A DNA stretch of 64,000 nt, taken from contig JACRDN010000012.1 of assembly GCA_016218575.1 (NCBI GenBank), positions 1 to 64,000 on the forward strand, in the 5' to 3' direction. Numbering within the stretch: position 1 is the first letter of the stretch; each line of letters starts with the position of its first letter. The DNA comes from Elusimicrobiota bacterium. GTDB taxonomy: Bacteria > Elusimicrobiota > Elusimicrobia > UBA1565 > UBA9628. Under the pieces are notes generated by a model. That model did no database searches and was not told the DNA's origin. It saw only the letters and a program-made list of their open reading frames with translations. This document shows, piece after piece, positions 7,596 through 20,378 of this stretch. Made by a program: the position numbers and the translations under genes.

Positions 7596-8351
7596 TCAAG
7601 TGTTCCCCTGCTCCTTCTTGGAAGTTGCCTTCTTCGGCGAAGGAAGAGCGCGGGAAAGCTGTTCAAAGTGGCGGGATAGAACTCGCCCATTCTTCTGTAG
7701 GTAATTTAGGCTTTCAGCGAGGCGTTTAAGCTCCGCACGACGGCGCTCAATCAAGTGCTCCGAGTCTTCGACAATCTTCTTCGCACTCTTGATATCGTCG
7801 GTAGGATCAAGAGCCATCGCCTCCTTGTTCTTGAGCCACTTATTCTCCTTTCGTGCTGCCGAGGTCGTTGCCATGGCCAGGCACCACCGGATCAGCGATC
7901 GGGATGCCGAGTCGATATTTGTCGCAATCTTCAACCACGTGCCGACGTCGCCGTCTGCCTCCGGAGTCCGATCAAAGTACCAGTTCAGGTTTTTGTCGCT
8001 TAGAATCTCTAACATCCTCACGATCGGAGCGAACGACTGCAAGGGCCGGCCCGGCAAAGCTGCGCGATGCTTCCAGATCTTGAGAATAACGTCGACGCAC
8101 TCGCGCTCGGCCAATGCCCTTTCAGCGCCGCTCGAACCTTTCGCCCGGGCGATAAGTTCCGCCAGATAATGCGACATCCAGCGCCCGAGTGTATCTACGC
8201 CTTGCTCGAACTTAAGCTCGGCTACCAACTCCTGACCGAAGGCGACGACATCCGCTGGTCGTGTGCAGGGAGCCGTCGCTTCTGAGGATGTAGAGCCTGG
8301 TGTAGAATTGATGCCTGTAGTACTCGGTGCTTTTCTCTTCTTTAGTCCCAT
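7596..8351 (-). CDS. Unknown protein, companion of the Avs-like gene
   Basis: A 251-residue soluble protein with a Ser/Thr/Pro-rich first 35 residues, a helical middle (LGRWMSHYLAELIARA; FAPIVRMLEILSDKNLNWYFD) and a Lys/Glu-rich, probably coiled C-terminus (180-250). No catalytic motif is evident. It overlaps the 3' end of the giant STAND gene by 140 bases when started at the ATG at 8351, which has GAGG upstream. An internal ATG near 8180 (MSHYLAEL) would remove the overlap. Such tight coupling suggests a partner or regulator of the STAND protein. I cannot assign a family. Confidence 0.6.
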   Translation of the reverse strand: MGLKKRKAPSTTGINSTPGSTSSEATAPCTRPADVVAFGQELVAELKFEQGVDTLGRWMSHYLAELIARAKGSSGAERALAERECVDVILKIWKHRAALPGRPLQSFAPIVRMLEILSDKNLNWYFDRTPEADGDVGTWLKIATNIDSASRSLIRWCLAMATTSAARKENKWLKNKEAMALDPTDDIKSAKKIVEDSEHLIERRRAELKRLAESLNYLQKNGRVLSRHFEQLSRALPSPKKATSKKEQGNT

Positions 8352-11300
8352 CGTCTCGTTTTACCTCTACCTCGATGATCAGATCGCGTTGCAACCTCGC
8401 CAAAACCGCGAGCAGGAATTTCAGATCCACGCTCATGTGGGTGCCGTCGTTCCCGCCCTCCTTATCACCATCGTCCCTGCGGCAGCCCCAGACCGTCGTT
8501 CGCATTACGGATCGGTTGCCGTACTGCCAAATACGCTGTTCGTCGTCACTCCTAAGGCGCCAAAGTCTACGTACCAGCCGTCCGGGACGGGGCACTGGCC
8601 AGCGAATGTCGCCTGACCTGCCATCGAACTTATCTAGCCCGGATTCGGTGCCGTCTGGACTCGCGATCCAACCCTTCAGTTCAAATTGGCCGGCGGAAAT
8701 CTGAAGGCTGTCACGCTCGGGAGGCACACGATAGTCGTGAAAGCAGTCGATATTTTGCAGAGCACGAAGGAGGGACAAGGAACTCTTCTGAGAAACCAAC
8801 GCCGTTGATATTCGGACATCCTCGCTTCTATACCCTTCCGTGCGATTCCACCGTCCCCAAGCGACGATCTCCTGCGGCACGGGTTTGTTGATACCAAGTG
8901 CTTGGTCGAAATCAACCGGCAGGATCGACCAGCGCCAGTCCTTGCTATTCTGCTCCCGCGGGTCTTTCTGCCACCGGGCGCGCTCCAGTGGTTCAAAATC
9001 GCGTCTGTCGGCGACCCATCTTCCATCCGGCCGCGTTAATAGGTGGCCTTCAAGCCATGCTGACCAGCGATCACCACGCCAGCTATCTTCCGTCGTAATC
9101 GCTCGTTTGGCGAGAAGCTCTCCCGCTGCACAAAACGAGGCGTGGTAGCTCAAATAGAATGTCAGGCGGTCCGCGCTTGGGTAACTTCCGTGATCGGGCT
9201 CGGTGCTGAATGACTTGAATTGGCCGAGGCGTGCTCGAGGATCCTCTTTCCAGGCCCCTCGATATTTCTCGCCCCACTTATCGACAATCCACTTGCCCAC
9301 CAAGTTGGCGACTTGCGCCGTGCTTTGGTTGAAGGTTTCTGCTAGCGGCCCAAGCCAATATCGATCAAAGTCGTAACCAAAGTGAAAGCCCCGGGCCTTC
9401 CAAACGTCCGTCCTCCACCCGACTTTCTGGCCAGGTTTTGGGGCGCGTCGTGGGAATGGACTCTCATTCACCTCTCGGAGCTGTGCCAGAGTCCCCGCAG
9501 GGCATGCCGAAGAATGTTTGTTCGCGATGGCCACAGCCGCGATAGCGGCAAAGTGCCGCATCAGGACATGCGGCTCATCGTGAAGGGCAAGCCGCAAGAA
9601 GACAGAGAAATAGTTCCGGAGAAATGATGGGTTCTCCTCAGCGACCCGGGCCATGGCGATGAGCAGATAGAGTCGGCCGTGCCGATAGTAGAGCGGAAAG
9701 CGGCGGTCGGTGAATGCCGGTAGCTCTTCGGCCCTCATCAGCTCGATCAACGCGGCAACAATCTCGCGTTGACCGACCGCGCACAGTCGCCTAACGGCAT
9801 GGACAGCGATCCAACGCTCTTCAGGTTTAGGGCTGCAGAGTATCGAAAAGAGGAAACCCGCGACGGCATGTGCTGACTTCTTTGGTGGGACCAGATTTGC
9901 TCGCCAATCCCCGTCGCCATCCTCTTCCCGTAGGATGGGATCTAATCGGTCGAGAGAGTACGTAAGCACTCGCAGCGATTCGGACGGTCTTAAGCTCACT
10001 CTGGCAACTTCGCCGGCGAGATGGAACCAGGATGCCGCTGCGACACTGTCAACATGGTCCGCCAACGCCCCCGTCAGACGGGATAACAAGTCTCTCTCGG
10101 ACAGCCCGCTCAGCCGGGCACAGCGGCCAAGATCGCGGCTTGAGACCCAGCGGCCCCGAGCCAGCCCAAGCGGATGTTGTTGGACGATTACTTTGATTTC
10201 CTCGCTCACGGCTCGTCGAACGGCTTCGCTGCTCTTCCAGGCTCCCACGGCTCCTTCCAGCATGTCGAGGGCCTGCCAAAATTCCAGTGCCGAGGCGCCA
10301 AGTGCGTGGACGTGACTTGCCCAGGACTTGGGCTTGATCCTCTGGCGAATTTGCAGATAAAGGGCCTCCCATTCCCAAGGGGCCGGCTGGGAACGCATCC
10401 TGGCGACAGCACGAGTGATTCCGGCCGGCGAATTGAGATCGAGCCCCTGGAGTAGACGTCGCCAGTTCGGCTTTTGCTCGCGACGCCCTGACTTCGGTAA
10501 GCTAAAGCTAACGGAGCTGCCACTCGAGCCCTTTCTTGAAGCCGCTGATTCAAACGCATGACGGGCCCTTAGCCGCCCGATATTCAAATCAAACTTCGTG
10601 GTTGCGGAGAGGAGCCCTGCCAGCGAGGTCTCCCTGCCCTCACTGAATTCAAGATCGGCGACTAATAGGTCGAGAATCTGCTGACGCTGTCGTTTCTCGA
10701 GGTTGCCGTCGAAGAAGAGCGCTGAGCTGTCACGCATTCCCCAATACCCGGGGAAGATGTGGAGGGCCGCCCCGATTGGCGGACTTAATTGTTTCCTTTC
10801 CAGCAAGGTGCATATGACGGGCGGCAATATCGACCCAAGCCAGGCTTGCCGGCGGTCGTGCCACCGGCTGGTGATGGCGAACCCTGAGGAGGAACAGAGC
10901 GCTGCAACAGCTTCTGACACGTCGTGCCAAGGAAACTTGTGGTCGTTGTGTGCCTCGAAAACTTCTGCGAGGCGAGCAAGCCTGTACGCTTCACGTGAAT
11001 GGGGCTTCCGATCCTGCGATGCAGCCCCTGCGACGGTAAGCAGGCAGAACAATCGGTCGTGCATTTCGTCGCCGATTCGCCCGAGGCGCTCTAGCGCGAG
11101 TTGGAAATAGCCGGCTGCTTCCGGCTGGCTGGCGGAGAGAACCGCACGGGCAAGGCTCGCAAGGCCTTCTGATGTCTGTCGAGCGTCCGCATGTTCCCCA
11201 AGGATGATGTCTTTCGCTCGAGCAGCAAGACTTAGGGCAGCTCTTGGAATGCTTGGATTCTGGGACGCAACGCGCGCGAGTGCCGTCCATGTTGGAGTGT

Positions 11301-14300
11301 GCACCCTGCTTTGCTGATCGAGCCACTTTGTCAAGACCTTGAGATTTACTTCAGTGGCCAGCCCTGCCCACCGGAGCGAATCGAGCCAAAGCAAAGGGAC
11401 ATCATTGATGACTCCAGTACGCTCACGGTCGTCTGGCGACCACGAAGTGTCGGAGAGCGACTCCCTCTCGGCGGCAGAGAGGAGCCCCGCAGCGTCGCGC
11501 TTTCTGAGCCTTCCGGCGACGGCCAAAGCACGTACTTTGTACCAGGGGATGAGGGCGCTATACGACCTCTTGAATTTCTTCGCCTCCTCATTGAATTCAG
11601 AGCCCTTTTTGGTCAGCTCGCCGGTGAGCGATGATGGCGTGATCTGGTCAAGCCCGAGTTCGGTGCCACTCAGAACAGACGCCAATGCCGCATTTCGCAA
11701 AACCGCGTCACGACGATCCCTTTCCCAGTGGTCGAACGGTCTCGCATGGGCTGGTCGGTGGGCCTCGAGAACTTCCTTTATGTGTGTTGCCCTGACTTTT
11801 CTCCGAAAGGCGAATTCTGACGCTGCGGCAATCGCGCAAGCGATTGCGCCGGAGTCCCGCTCCTCGGCGAGCTCATTCGGTTTTGTTCGTCGCAGGAGCT
11901 TGATGGTCGCGACCACGTCGGCGGAGCTGGGCAGCGCATGTACGCGACTCAGCTCTAAAGTGATGCCAAGCCGCAAGTGGAGGTCTCTGCCGGCATTGGC
12001 CAGCCATGCCTGCACGGCAGCAAGTCCTCCTGCGTCCAGAATGCGCTTTGAAACGAGCCGCCCTATCTCGAACGACAGCGATCTTGGCGTCCAGCCGGAG
12101 ATAAAACTTGCCGCCTTGCGAGGGCCCTCGATCAACAATACTGCGAGGGTCAGATCGGCTATGTGCTCTTTGCCGATATCCTGCCGGCTCTCCGAGGGCG
12201 TATTCGCCCAGTCTCGCAGCGACTGAAATGCAAGCTGCAAGAAATTCCCAGCTTCCGATCGCTGGTGTGGATCGGAAGCCAGCATGATCGCGCATTGCGC
12301 GTACCCACGATCGCCGAGTTCCCAGGCGCGCTTCCGAAAGATAAAGTCAAAAACAGTGTCTGAACCAGCGAGCCTCGCTACAAGGTCCGCATTGTCGGTC
12401 AAAAACCGCGCTTGGCGGTCATCCGAGGCGGTTTCCTCGCCGGCCCGTATCATCAGCTTCGCAGCATCTTCCAGTCGATTCTTGGAGATTGCCGCCTTGA
12501 GGGCATATCGGACCCGTCGAAGAATGACTTCCCGCTGTTCTACGGCATCGTCCCCACCAAAGGGTGGGCCGGTTAGGGCTAGGTCAACCAGTTTTGAGTA
12601 TTTGCCCGCGCCAAGCAGCAGCTGCGGTAGGGCAGCAGCAATATACCCGTCTGTGGCCGCCTTCGGCTCAAGGATCTCAACGATCTTGGAAAACGTACGT
12701 GGCGAAGCCGGAAACCGTTGCCTGAACCAGGTCTCTACAGGCTCGTCACGAAATTGAAGAGCCCCTTCATAGACCCAAAGTGGGCGGCCGCCCGCAAAAT
12801 CCGATGCGAAGCTGCGAACCGCCGCAGATGGAACCCCCGCAGCTAGGGCAAGCGTTCTTACCGGGACTAACGGGGGTAAAATCGACAGTGCTGTGCAAAG
12901 CGCCTGAAGATCCTTCGACGGGCCTTGTTCGCGCTCAACTCGGGTGAGCGCGCTCTCGAGTTGCTCCTTTATCAGAGTTTCCACCGTTCGCACCCGGGGG
13001 CCGAGACTGGCAAGAAGATCGGGCAGCGTATTGGAGTTGGCCAACGCGTTTGCCTGCACCCGAGGGTTGCTGTCCGTCAGACGGTGAAAACGTTTTACGT
13101 CGTCATCCGTGGCCTTCAGGTACTTCCCACGGAGATGGACGGCGGTTTCCGCTTCGGTGAATGGCGACAGGTCAACACGGATCGCAGATGCGGGCAACTT
13201 CAGAAGATCCAAGCGCTCCGTCCGCGCAAGGGCAACCAATCGGCAGCCCTCTGGTGGTGCCTCATGGAGGATATCCTGGACAAAGGCCGCCTCTCGCCGC
13301 TCATCGGCCGCAATTGCGGAATTGTCTGCGGCATCGAGGACGACGAGCACGATGGCTTTTGGCGACCGCGCCTTGACCACAAGGGCAGCTTGAGCCAGCC
13401 GCCGGCGAAACGCCCGAACAAATGCGTCTCTTGCCGTGCCCTTTGCTGGCAATAAGACATCGCACAGCCCACGCGCAGAGAGAGTGTTCGCTATGTGCAC
13501 CAAACCTCGCGAGTGAAGATGCCGTGGATCGCGGGGGGATCGATACGCTCCTGCCGCAAAGCCGTCGAAGATAACCGATTCCGAGCCTGGAGGAAGCCCC
13601 TTTAGAAGGCGTTGGGCCAGGATCGACTTACCAACCCCGCCCGCCGCGTGAATGACAACCGGATTGTCGGCGCGCAGGACGGCGTGAACGATTTCGCTCT
13701 CCTGCGAGCGAGGTATCTCTGATGCGACCTTCTCCATTCGCGGGGGCGACGGCAACAGGTCATCTTCCACGAAGCCGAGGCGATGAAGTACGGTCGCGCG
13801 AACAATGACATTGTCGGCCTTGGCCTCTGAAAGGGTTTTCGAATGAACGAGGTCCTTCATTCTGAGACAGGCGTCCACATCGACATGGCCGAGAAGGCCG
13901 CCAGCTTCAGACTCTAGGCTGGCGTACTGCTGCCTTCGACTTGCCTCCTGTCCTTGAAGGACGAGTAGTGGAAGAAACGCTTTGAACTCGACAGGCTTCA
14001 ATCCAGACGCGGCTCTAATCTTCTCAAGCGTTGGATTGGATCGACCCTTAAGGGCGTCCCAAATAGAGCTTGCGATAGGCCGGTTCGTTACAAAATGGAA
14101 GCGGACTCTCTGCGCCAAGATGGATGCGCTGTGTTTCTGCCGTAACGCGGCGAACCGCTCGCCAAAGCCTTTCAAAGTGTCTTTCAGACCGCTTACATTC
14201 CATGCCGTGTTGGCCGCAGTCGTAGAGTATTTGAGCTGGCAATAGGCAACCCGCTCGGCCTTTTTTAGCGATTGGGATCCAAAATACTCTGTCGTGTCGA

Positions 14301-14472
14301 TGACGAGAAGGCCGGCCGTTGTCTTGGCTTCCTTATCCGAAACACCTTCGACGGCAACCGCGACGAGTTTCGACGTGGGGTCAAGCAAACGAAGCGCTCT
14401 GCGTGCAGTCCATAGAATATGGAAGTCGTCACCATCGTTTCGGTAACGAACTAGATCCAGGTAGTTTGACAT
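8212..14472 (-). CDS. Avs-like antiphage protein: Cap4-type nuclease + STAND NTPase + long helical-repeat C-terminus
   Basis: A giant 2086-residue cytosolic protein. The first 220 residues look like a Cap4/DUF4297-type PD-(D/E)xK nuclease: Glu42 in VAVEGVSD, Asp59 in VIDTTEYFG and Gln79-x-Lys81 in YCQLKYS. A STAND/NACHT-type ATPase follows, with Walker A AAGGVGKS at 276-283 and Walker B VLVVLDAADN near 380. The last 1400 residues are rich in helical repeats (for example SLAARAKDIILGE and LASLARAVLSASQPEAAGYF). This architecture is that of Avs (antiviral STAND) proteins, which sense phage proteins with the C-terminal repeats and then degrade DNA. The exact Avs type cannot be set without profile searches. 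It lies 15 bases after the metallopeptidase gene in one operon with a type I R-M system. Confidence 0.8.
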   Translation of the reverse strand: MSNYLDLVRYRNDGDDFHILWTARRALRLLDPTSKLVAVAVEGVSDKEAKTTAGLLVIDTTEYFGSQSLKKAERVAYCQLKYSTTAANTAWNVSGLKDTLKGFGERFAALRQKHSASILAQRVRFHFVTNRPIASSIWDALKGRSNPTLEKIRAASGLKPVEFKAFLPLLVLQGQEASRRQQYASLESEAGGLLGHVDVDACLRMKDLVHSKTLSEAKADNVIVRATVLHRLGFVEDDLLPSPPRMEKVASEIPRSQESEIVHAVLRADNPVVIHAAGGVGKSILAQRLLKGLPPGSESVIFDGFAAGAYRSPRDPRHLHSRGLVHIANTLSARGLCDVLLPAKGTARDAFVRAFRRRLAQAALVVKARSPKAIVLVVLDAADNSAIAADERREAAFVQDILHEAPPEGCRLVALARTERLDLLKLPASAIRVDLSPFTEAETAVHLRGKYLKATDDDVKRFHRLTDSNPRVQANALANSNTLPDLLASLGPRVRTVETLIKEQLESALTRVEREQGPSKDLQALCTALSILPPLVPVRTLALAAGVPSAAVRSFASDFAGGRPLWVYEGALQFRDEPVETWFRQRFPASPRTFSKIVEILEPKAATDGYIAAALPQLLLGAGKYSKLVDLALTGPPFGGDDAVEQREVILRRVRYALKAAISKNRLEDAAKLMIRAGEETASDDRQARFLTDNADLVARLAGSDTVFDFIFRKRAWELGDRGYAQCAIMLASDPHQRSEAGNFLQLAFQSLRDWANTPSESRQDIGKEHIADLTLAVLLIEGPRKAASFISGWTPRSLSFEIGRLVSKRILDAGGLAAVQAWLANAGRDLHLRLGITLELSRVHALPSSADVVATIKLLRRTKPNELAEERDSGAIACAIAAASEFAFRRKVRATHIKEVLEAHRPAHARPFDHWERDRRDAVLRNAALASVLSGTELGLDQITPSSLTGELTKKGSEFNEEAKKFKRSYSALIPWYKVRALAVAGRLRKRDAAGLLSAAERESLSDTSWSPDDRERTGVINDVPLLWLDSLRWAGLATEVNLKVLTKWLDQQSRVHTPTWTALARVASQNPSIPRAALSLAARAKDIILGEHADARQTSEGLASLARAVLSASQPEAAGYFQLALERLGRIGDEMHDRLFCLLTVAGAASQDRKPHSREAYRLARLAEVFEAHNDHKFPWHDVSEAVAALCSSSGFAITSRWHDRRQAWLGSILPPVICTLLERKQLSPPIGAALHIFPGYWGMRDSSALFFDGNLEKRQRQQILDLLVADLEFSEGRETSLAGLLSATTKFDLNIGRLRARHAFESAASRKGSSGSSVSFSLPKSGRREQKPNWRRLLQGLDLNSPAGITRAVARMRSQPAPWEWEALYLQIRQRIKPKSWASHVHALGASALEFWQALDMLEGAVGAWKSSEAVRRAVSEEIKVIVQQHPLGLARGRWVSSRDLGRCARLSGLSERDLLSRLTGALADHVDSVAAASWFHLAGEVARVSLRPSESLRVLTYSLDRLDPILREEDGDGDWRANLVPPKKSAHAVAGFLFSILCSPKPEERWIAVHAVRRLCAVGQREIVAALIELMRAEELPAFTDRRFPLYYRHGRLYLLIAMARVAEENPSFLRNYFSVFLRLALHDEPHVLMRHFAAIAAVAIANKHSSACPAGTLAQLREVNESPFPRRAPKPGQKVGWRTDVWKARGFHFGYDFDRYWLGPLAETFNQSTAQVANLVGKWIVDKWGEKYRGAWKEDPRARLGQFKSFSTEPDHGSYPSADRLTFYLSYHASFCAAGELLAKRAITTEDSWRGDRWSAWLEGHLLTRPDGRWVADRRDFEPLERARWQKDPREQNSKDWRWSILPVDFDQALGINKPVPQEIVAWGRWNRTEGYRSEDVRISTALVSQKSSLSLLRALQNIDCFHDYRVPPERDSLQISAGQFELKGWIASPDGTESGLDKFDGRSGDIRWPVPRPGRLVRRLWRLRSDDEQRIWQYGNRSVMRTTVWGCRRDDGDKEGGNDGTHMSVDLKFLLAVLARLQRDLIIEVEVKRDDGTKEEKSTEYYRHQFYTRLYILRSDGSLHTTSGCRRLRSGVGSRA

Positions 14473-14487
14473 GGGTCAGTCGCCTGG

Positions 14488-15216
14488 CTAAAAGATCGCG
14501 ACCCCCGGCCCTTCGCGGCGCAGCCATTGACGACGCCTCTCAAAGTCAGGCAGGACAGATTTCAATATGCGCCAGAACCGGGCCGAGTGATCATGCGTTT
14601 TCAGGTGGCAAAGCTCGTGGACAATGACGTACTCCAAGACCGGAATGGGCATCATTGAAAGCCGCCAGTTGAGGCGGATGTCTCCGGACTTCGAGCAGCT
14701 CGCCCAGCGCATCGCTTGATCCCCAATTCGGAGCTTCCCCGGCTTCACTGCCAACGCTCTGGCATGCTTGCGCACAACCGCAGATGCCTTTCGCTCGGTG
14801 AGTGCTGAATACCAGCTGCGAACCGCGCTCGACATGGCCGCCCTGAGCGCGTCGCCTTCCTGGCCATCCACGACGACCTTGAGCCGGCGATCCTCAACCT
14901 GGCAGTAGGGAACCTCAAGGCCTTGCCGCCGCTCCAGTTTCAACCTGAGGTTGCGTCCTAGGACAGAGAAGCTCTCTCCGTTCTTCAGCTCCTTTCCGGG
15001 GTGCCTCCGCTTTAATTCGCGGAAGTAACACTGGCGTTCGACAATCCAGGATGATCGGCGGGACACAAATTGCCGGACTTGAGCGCGCGTCATAAACTTC
15101 GGCGCGCGGACCTCGGCCACGCCATTGCGGTGCACTTTGAGAGCCATCGTCTTGCTGCGCTGGGTAACGAGAACCTTGAACTCGATCCTCTGGCGACGAT
15201 AAAGGATAAATGGCAT
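14488..15216 (-). CDS. YgjP/M48-like zinc metallopeptidase
   Basis: A 242-residue protein of the YgjP (DUF45) family, with the zinc motif VIVHELCHLKTHDHSARFW near residue 195-215 and the preceding MRWASCSKSGDIRLNWRL block. These proteins are often encoded beside type I restriction genes, but their substrate is unknown. A role in processing HsdR or another operon product is a reasonable guess. The ATG at 15216 is 2 bases after the hsdR stop, so it is preferred to 15234, which lies inside hsdR. No signal peptide is seen. Confidence 0.88.
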   Translation of the reverse strand: MPFILYRRQRIEFKVLVTQRSKTMALKVHRNGVAEVRAPKFMTRAQVRQFVSRRSSWIVERQCYFRELKRRHPGKELKNGESFSVLGRNLRLKLERRQGLEVPYCQVEDRRLKVVVDGQEGDALRAAMSSAVRSWYSALTERKASAVVRKHARALAVKPGKLRIGDQAMRWASCSKSGDIRLNWRLSMMPIPVLEYVIVHELCHLKTHDHSARFWRILKSVLPDFERRRQWLRREGPGVAIF

Positions 15217-15218
15217 GG

Positions 15219-18250
<3,032 letters not shown>

Positions 18251-18254
<4 letters not shown>

Positions 18255-19138
18255 ACAAAGGGGCACCTTTCCAGCGCGGGCTTCTTTGCGAGCGCAAATC
18301 GAAAGTCCTCATGCAGCCGCTTGGCTTCCTCCGCAAGAATTCCAAACTCGGCCTTGAGCTTCTCGATCCCCGTGGAGTCCTTTGCGATCTTGTCGATAGC
18401 GGCAATGATCTGGGCTCCTTGCTCTGAAGATCCGCATTTTACAACCTGGGTCTGTGTCCGAGAGGTCTTCACCTCGTTGTTGCTTCCGCCAGGCACGCAG
18501 AGGCCCTCCTCACCGATGCCGAGTCGACGATTGAGAACCAAGACTGCGATATGCGGATAGTTGGCCCAGGCCCCTGGTTCTGGAGCACCTCCCGCATAGG
18601 CGAGCTGGAGGCCGGCGAGTTCCTGCAGCTTGGGAATGACCGACTCCGCATTTTCACGGGCCTTCCCGGCCATCGATCGATAGCGCTCTTCAAACCTTTT
18701 CCAACGCTGAAGGAGGTCGGGGTAATGCACCTTCAGCGCATCGTCGAAGTATCTCTGGAACCCTTCGGTCTCATGCCAGTAATCGTCCTGAAAGATTCCC
18801 ATCCGGTCGGTCTTGGCAGGCGTCTTGATCCGAACGCGAAATTCGGTGCGGACATAGGTATCCTGGGCAATGTGCTCTTTGTTGCGGTTGATGACTTCCG
18901 TGCCAACCTCGATCGGGGACATTTTCATCTGACACACGGGGAGGTAGAACTCCTTGAGGTAGGCGTAGATTGGCGCAAGAACTTCCTTCTGAATCTCATG
19001 CGCGTGCTCCTCCCGCAAGCGCATCTTTCGTCTGAAATGCTCCTTGCCGATATCCGTGAAGAAGCCGACGCCCCAACCCAGGACGCCGGTGGCAGCTACC
19101 ATCCAGTGGTCTTTGATGAACTCCAAAGGTGCGGTCAT
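18251..19138 (-). CDS. Membrane-anchored protein of unknown function inside the hsd operon
   Basis: A 295-residue protein with one hydrophobic segment near the N-terminus (WMVAATGVLGWGVGFF, residues 12-27), followed by charged helices (RKMRLREEHAHEIQKEV) and a mainly helical cytosolic body. No enzyme motif is visible. It lies between hsdS (4 bases) and hsdR (4-base overlap), so its expression is tied to theirs. A membrane anchor in a restriction operon is unusual. It might place restriction at the envelope or act as an independent membrane effector. Confidence 0.7.
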
Positions 19139-19142
19139 CGGC

Positions 19143-20375
19143 CTACACCCGAACCTTGCCGGTCAAAAGCACTTGCATCAATCCCTCTTTCAAGACTTCC
19201 ATTCGCTCACAGGCTGCTTCGGACTGCAATATCGCACGGTCGACGGCTAGCAGTCGCTGCCCGATTGCTCTCTGCTCGCCCAGTTCTGGCAAAGGGATTG
19301 GGCACATCGCCACATCGCCCGCATTTACCGCCGGGTAATTGGAGCCCGTCATCCTTTCTACTAGGAAGTTTACGAAGCGATCGCTACGGATGAACTGATA
19401 AAGGAAGTCTCCATCGACCATCAGCTTTGGATTCAGTACCGCAAAGCCCGTGGAGGCGATGAGATTCTCAGGCGCATCATCAATTTTGGTGAACGCCATT
19501 AGGTAAGGGCGTACTGTTGAGACAAGGATATCTCCGGACCTCACAACTCGACGAGCGCGAGAGGGAGCCGCCTTGAAGACGACCTCCCGCATCTCGGAAA
19601 TGGTCCCTCGGTTATCGACGGAGGAGATGTCGATGTACCGAAACCTTGAATCGGGTGGCGTTGCCTCCCCGAGGGCCTCCACGTTGATACTGGTGCAGTC
19701 TCCAATTGAAGACATCTTCCAGCCATATTGACGCGGCATGCGAACGAAGACTTCTTGGATGAGCCCTTGCTTTAGCTTGCGCGTCGCCTGCGCCGCCGCA
19801 GCGGCTTTTTCAATAGAAGCTTCGATCGCAGACAGAATCTCGGCGATCTTTTTCTGCTCTTGCTTGGGAGGCAGCGGGAGGGCGAATGCCTCTAGATCGC
19901 TTCGCAGGACCCCATTAATTGAGGTGCCTTGGTGAGTCGCCTTCAATTGCGGCACGAGCATGTTCAGTGCCCAAAAAAGATATTCCGGGTGCACGCGATT
20001 CGTGTCAGGGATTAGTCCCGTGATGTCCTGGCTAATGGCTAGGTCGAAAGGAGCGATGGCCAACTTCCCAACACCCGTCCTGGTCACAATAAGGATAGAG
20101 CCCTTCGGGAGGACATTCGTTGTGCTGCTACGAACTGCCTCTTGGGTAATGTGTCGACGCGCGGCTATGACCTTCTGCTTTGAAAAATCAGCCCCGGTAA
20201 TCCAAGGGATATCTCCGCGCCAGTACGCCTCAGCCTTTGTGTCTGGTGTGCCGCCATTGACAAGTTCCCTTGCGAGCGACCCTACAGAGGACGCTTCCCA
20301 ATCCACGGGAATTTCTCCTGCGGGTGTTTTCTTGAATCGCTGTTGCGCGCCAACTATTGTGACTTGATCGGCCAT
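19143..20375 (-). CDS. hsdS: Type I restriction specificity subunit S
   Basis: Target-recognition subunit, 410 residues. It has two target-recognition domains, each followed by a long conserved helix. TRD1 spans about 20-155 (DIPWITGADFSKQ; GKLAIAPFDLAISQDITGLI), with the first spacer helix LPPKQEQKKIAEILSAIEAS near 175-195. TRD2 spans about 215-360, with the final helix LPELGEQRAIGQRLLAVDRA. The recognised DNA site cannot be predicted by eye. It lies 3 bases after the HTH gene. Confidence 0.93.
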   Translation of the reverse strand: MADQVTIVGAQQRFKKTPAGEIPVDWEASSVGSLARELVNGGTPDTKAEAYWRGDIPWITGADFSKQKVIAARRHITQEAVRSSTTNVLPKGSILIVTRTGVGKLAIAPFDLAISQDITGLIPDTNRVHPEYLFWALNMLVPQLKATHQGTSINGVLRSDLEAFALPLPPKQEQKKIAEILSAIEASIEKAAAAAQATRKLKQGLIQEVFVRMPRQYGWKMSSIGDCTSINVEALGEATPPDSRFRYIDISSVDNRGTISEMREVVFKAAPSRARRVVRSGDILVSTVRPYLMAFTKIDDAPENLIASTGFAVLNPKLMVDGDFLYQFIRSDRFVNFLVERMTGSNYPAVNAGDVAMCPIPLPELGEQRAIGQRLLAVDRAILQSEAACERMEVLKEGLMQVLLTGKVRV

Positions 20376-20378
20376 GGC

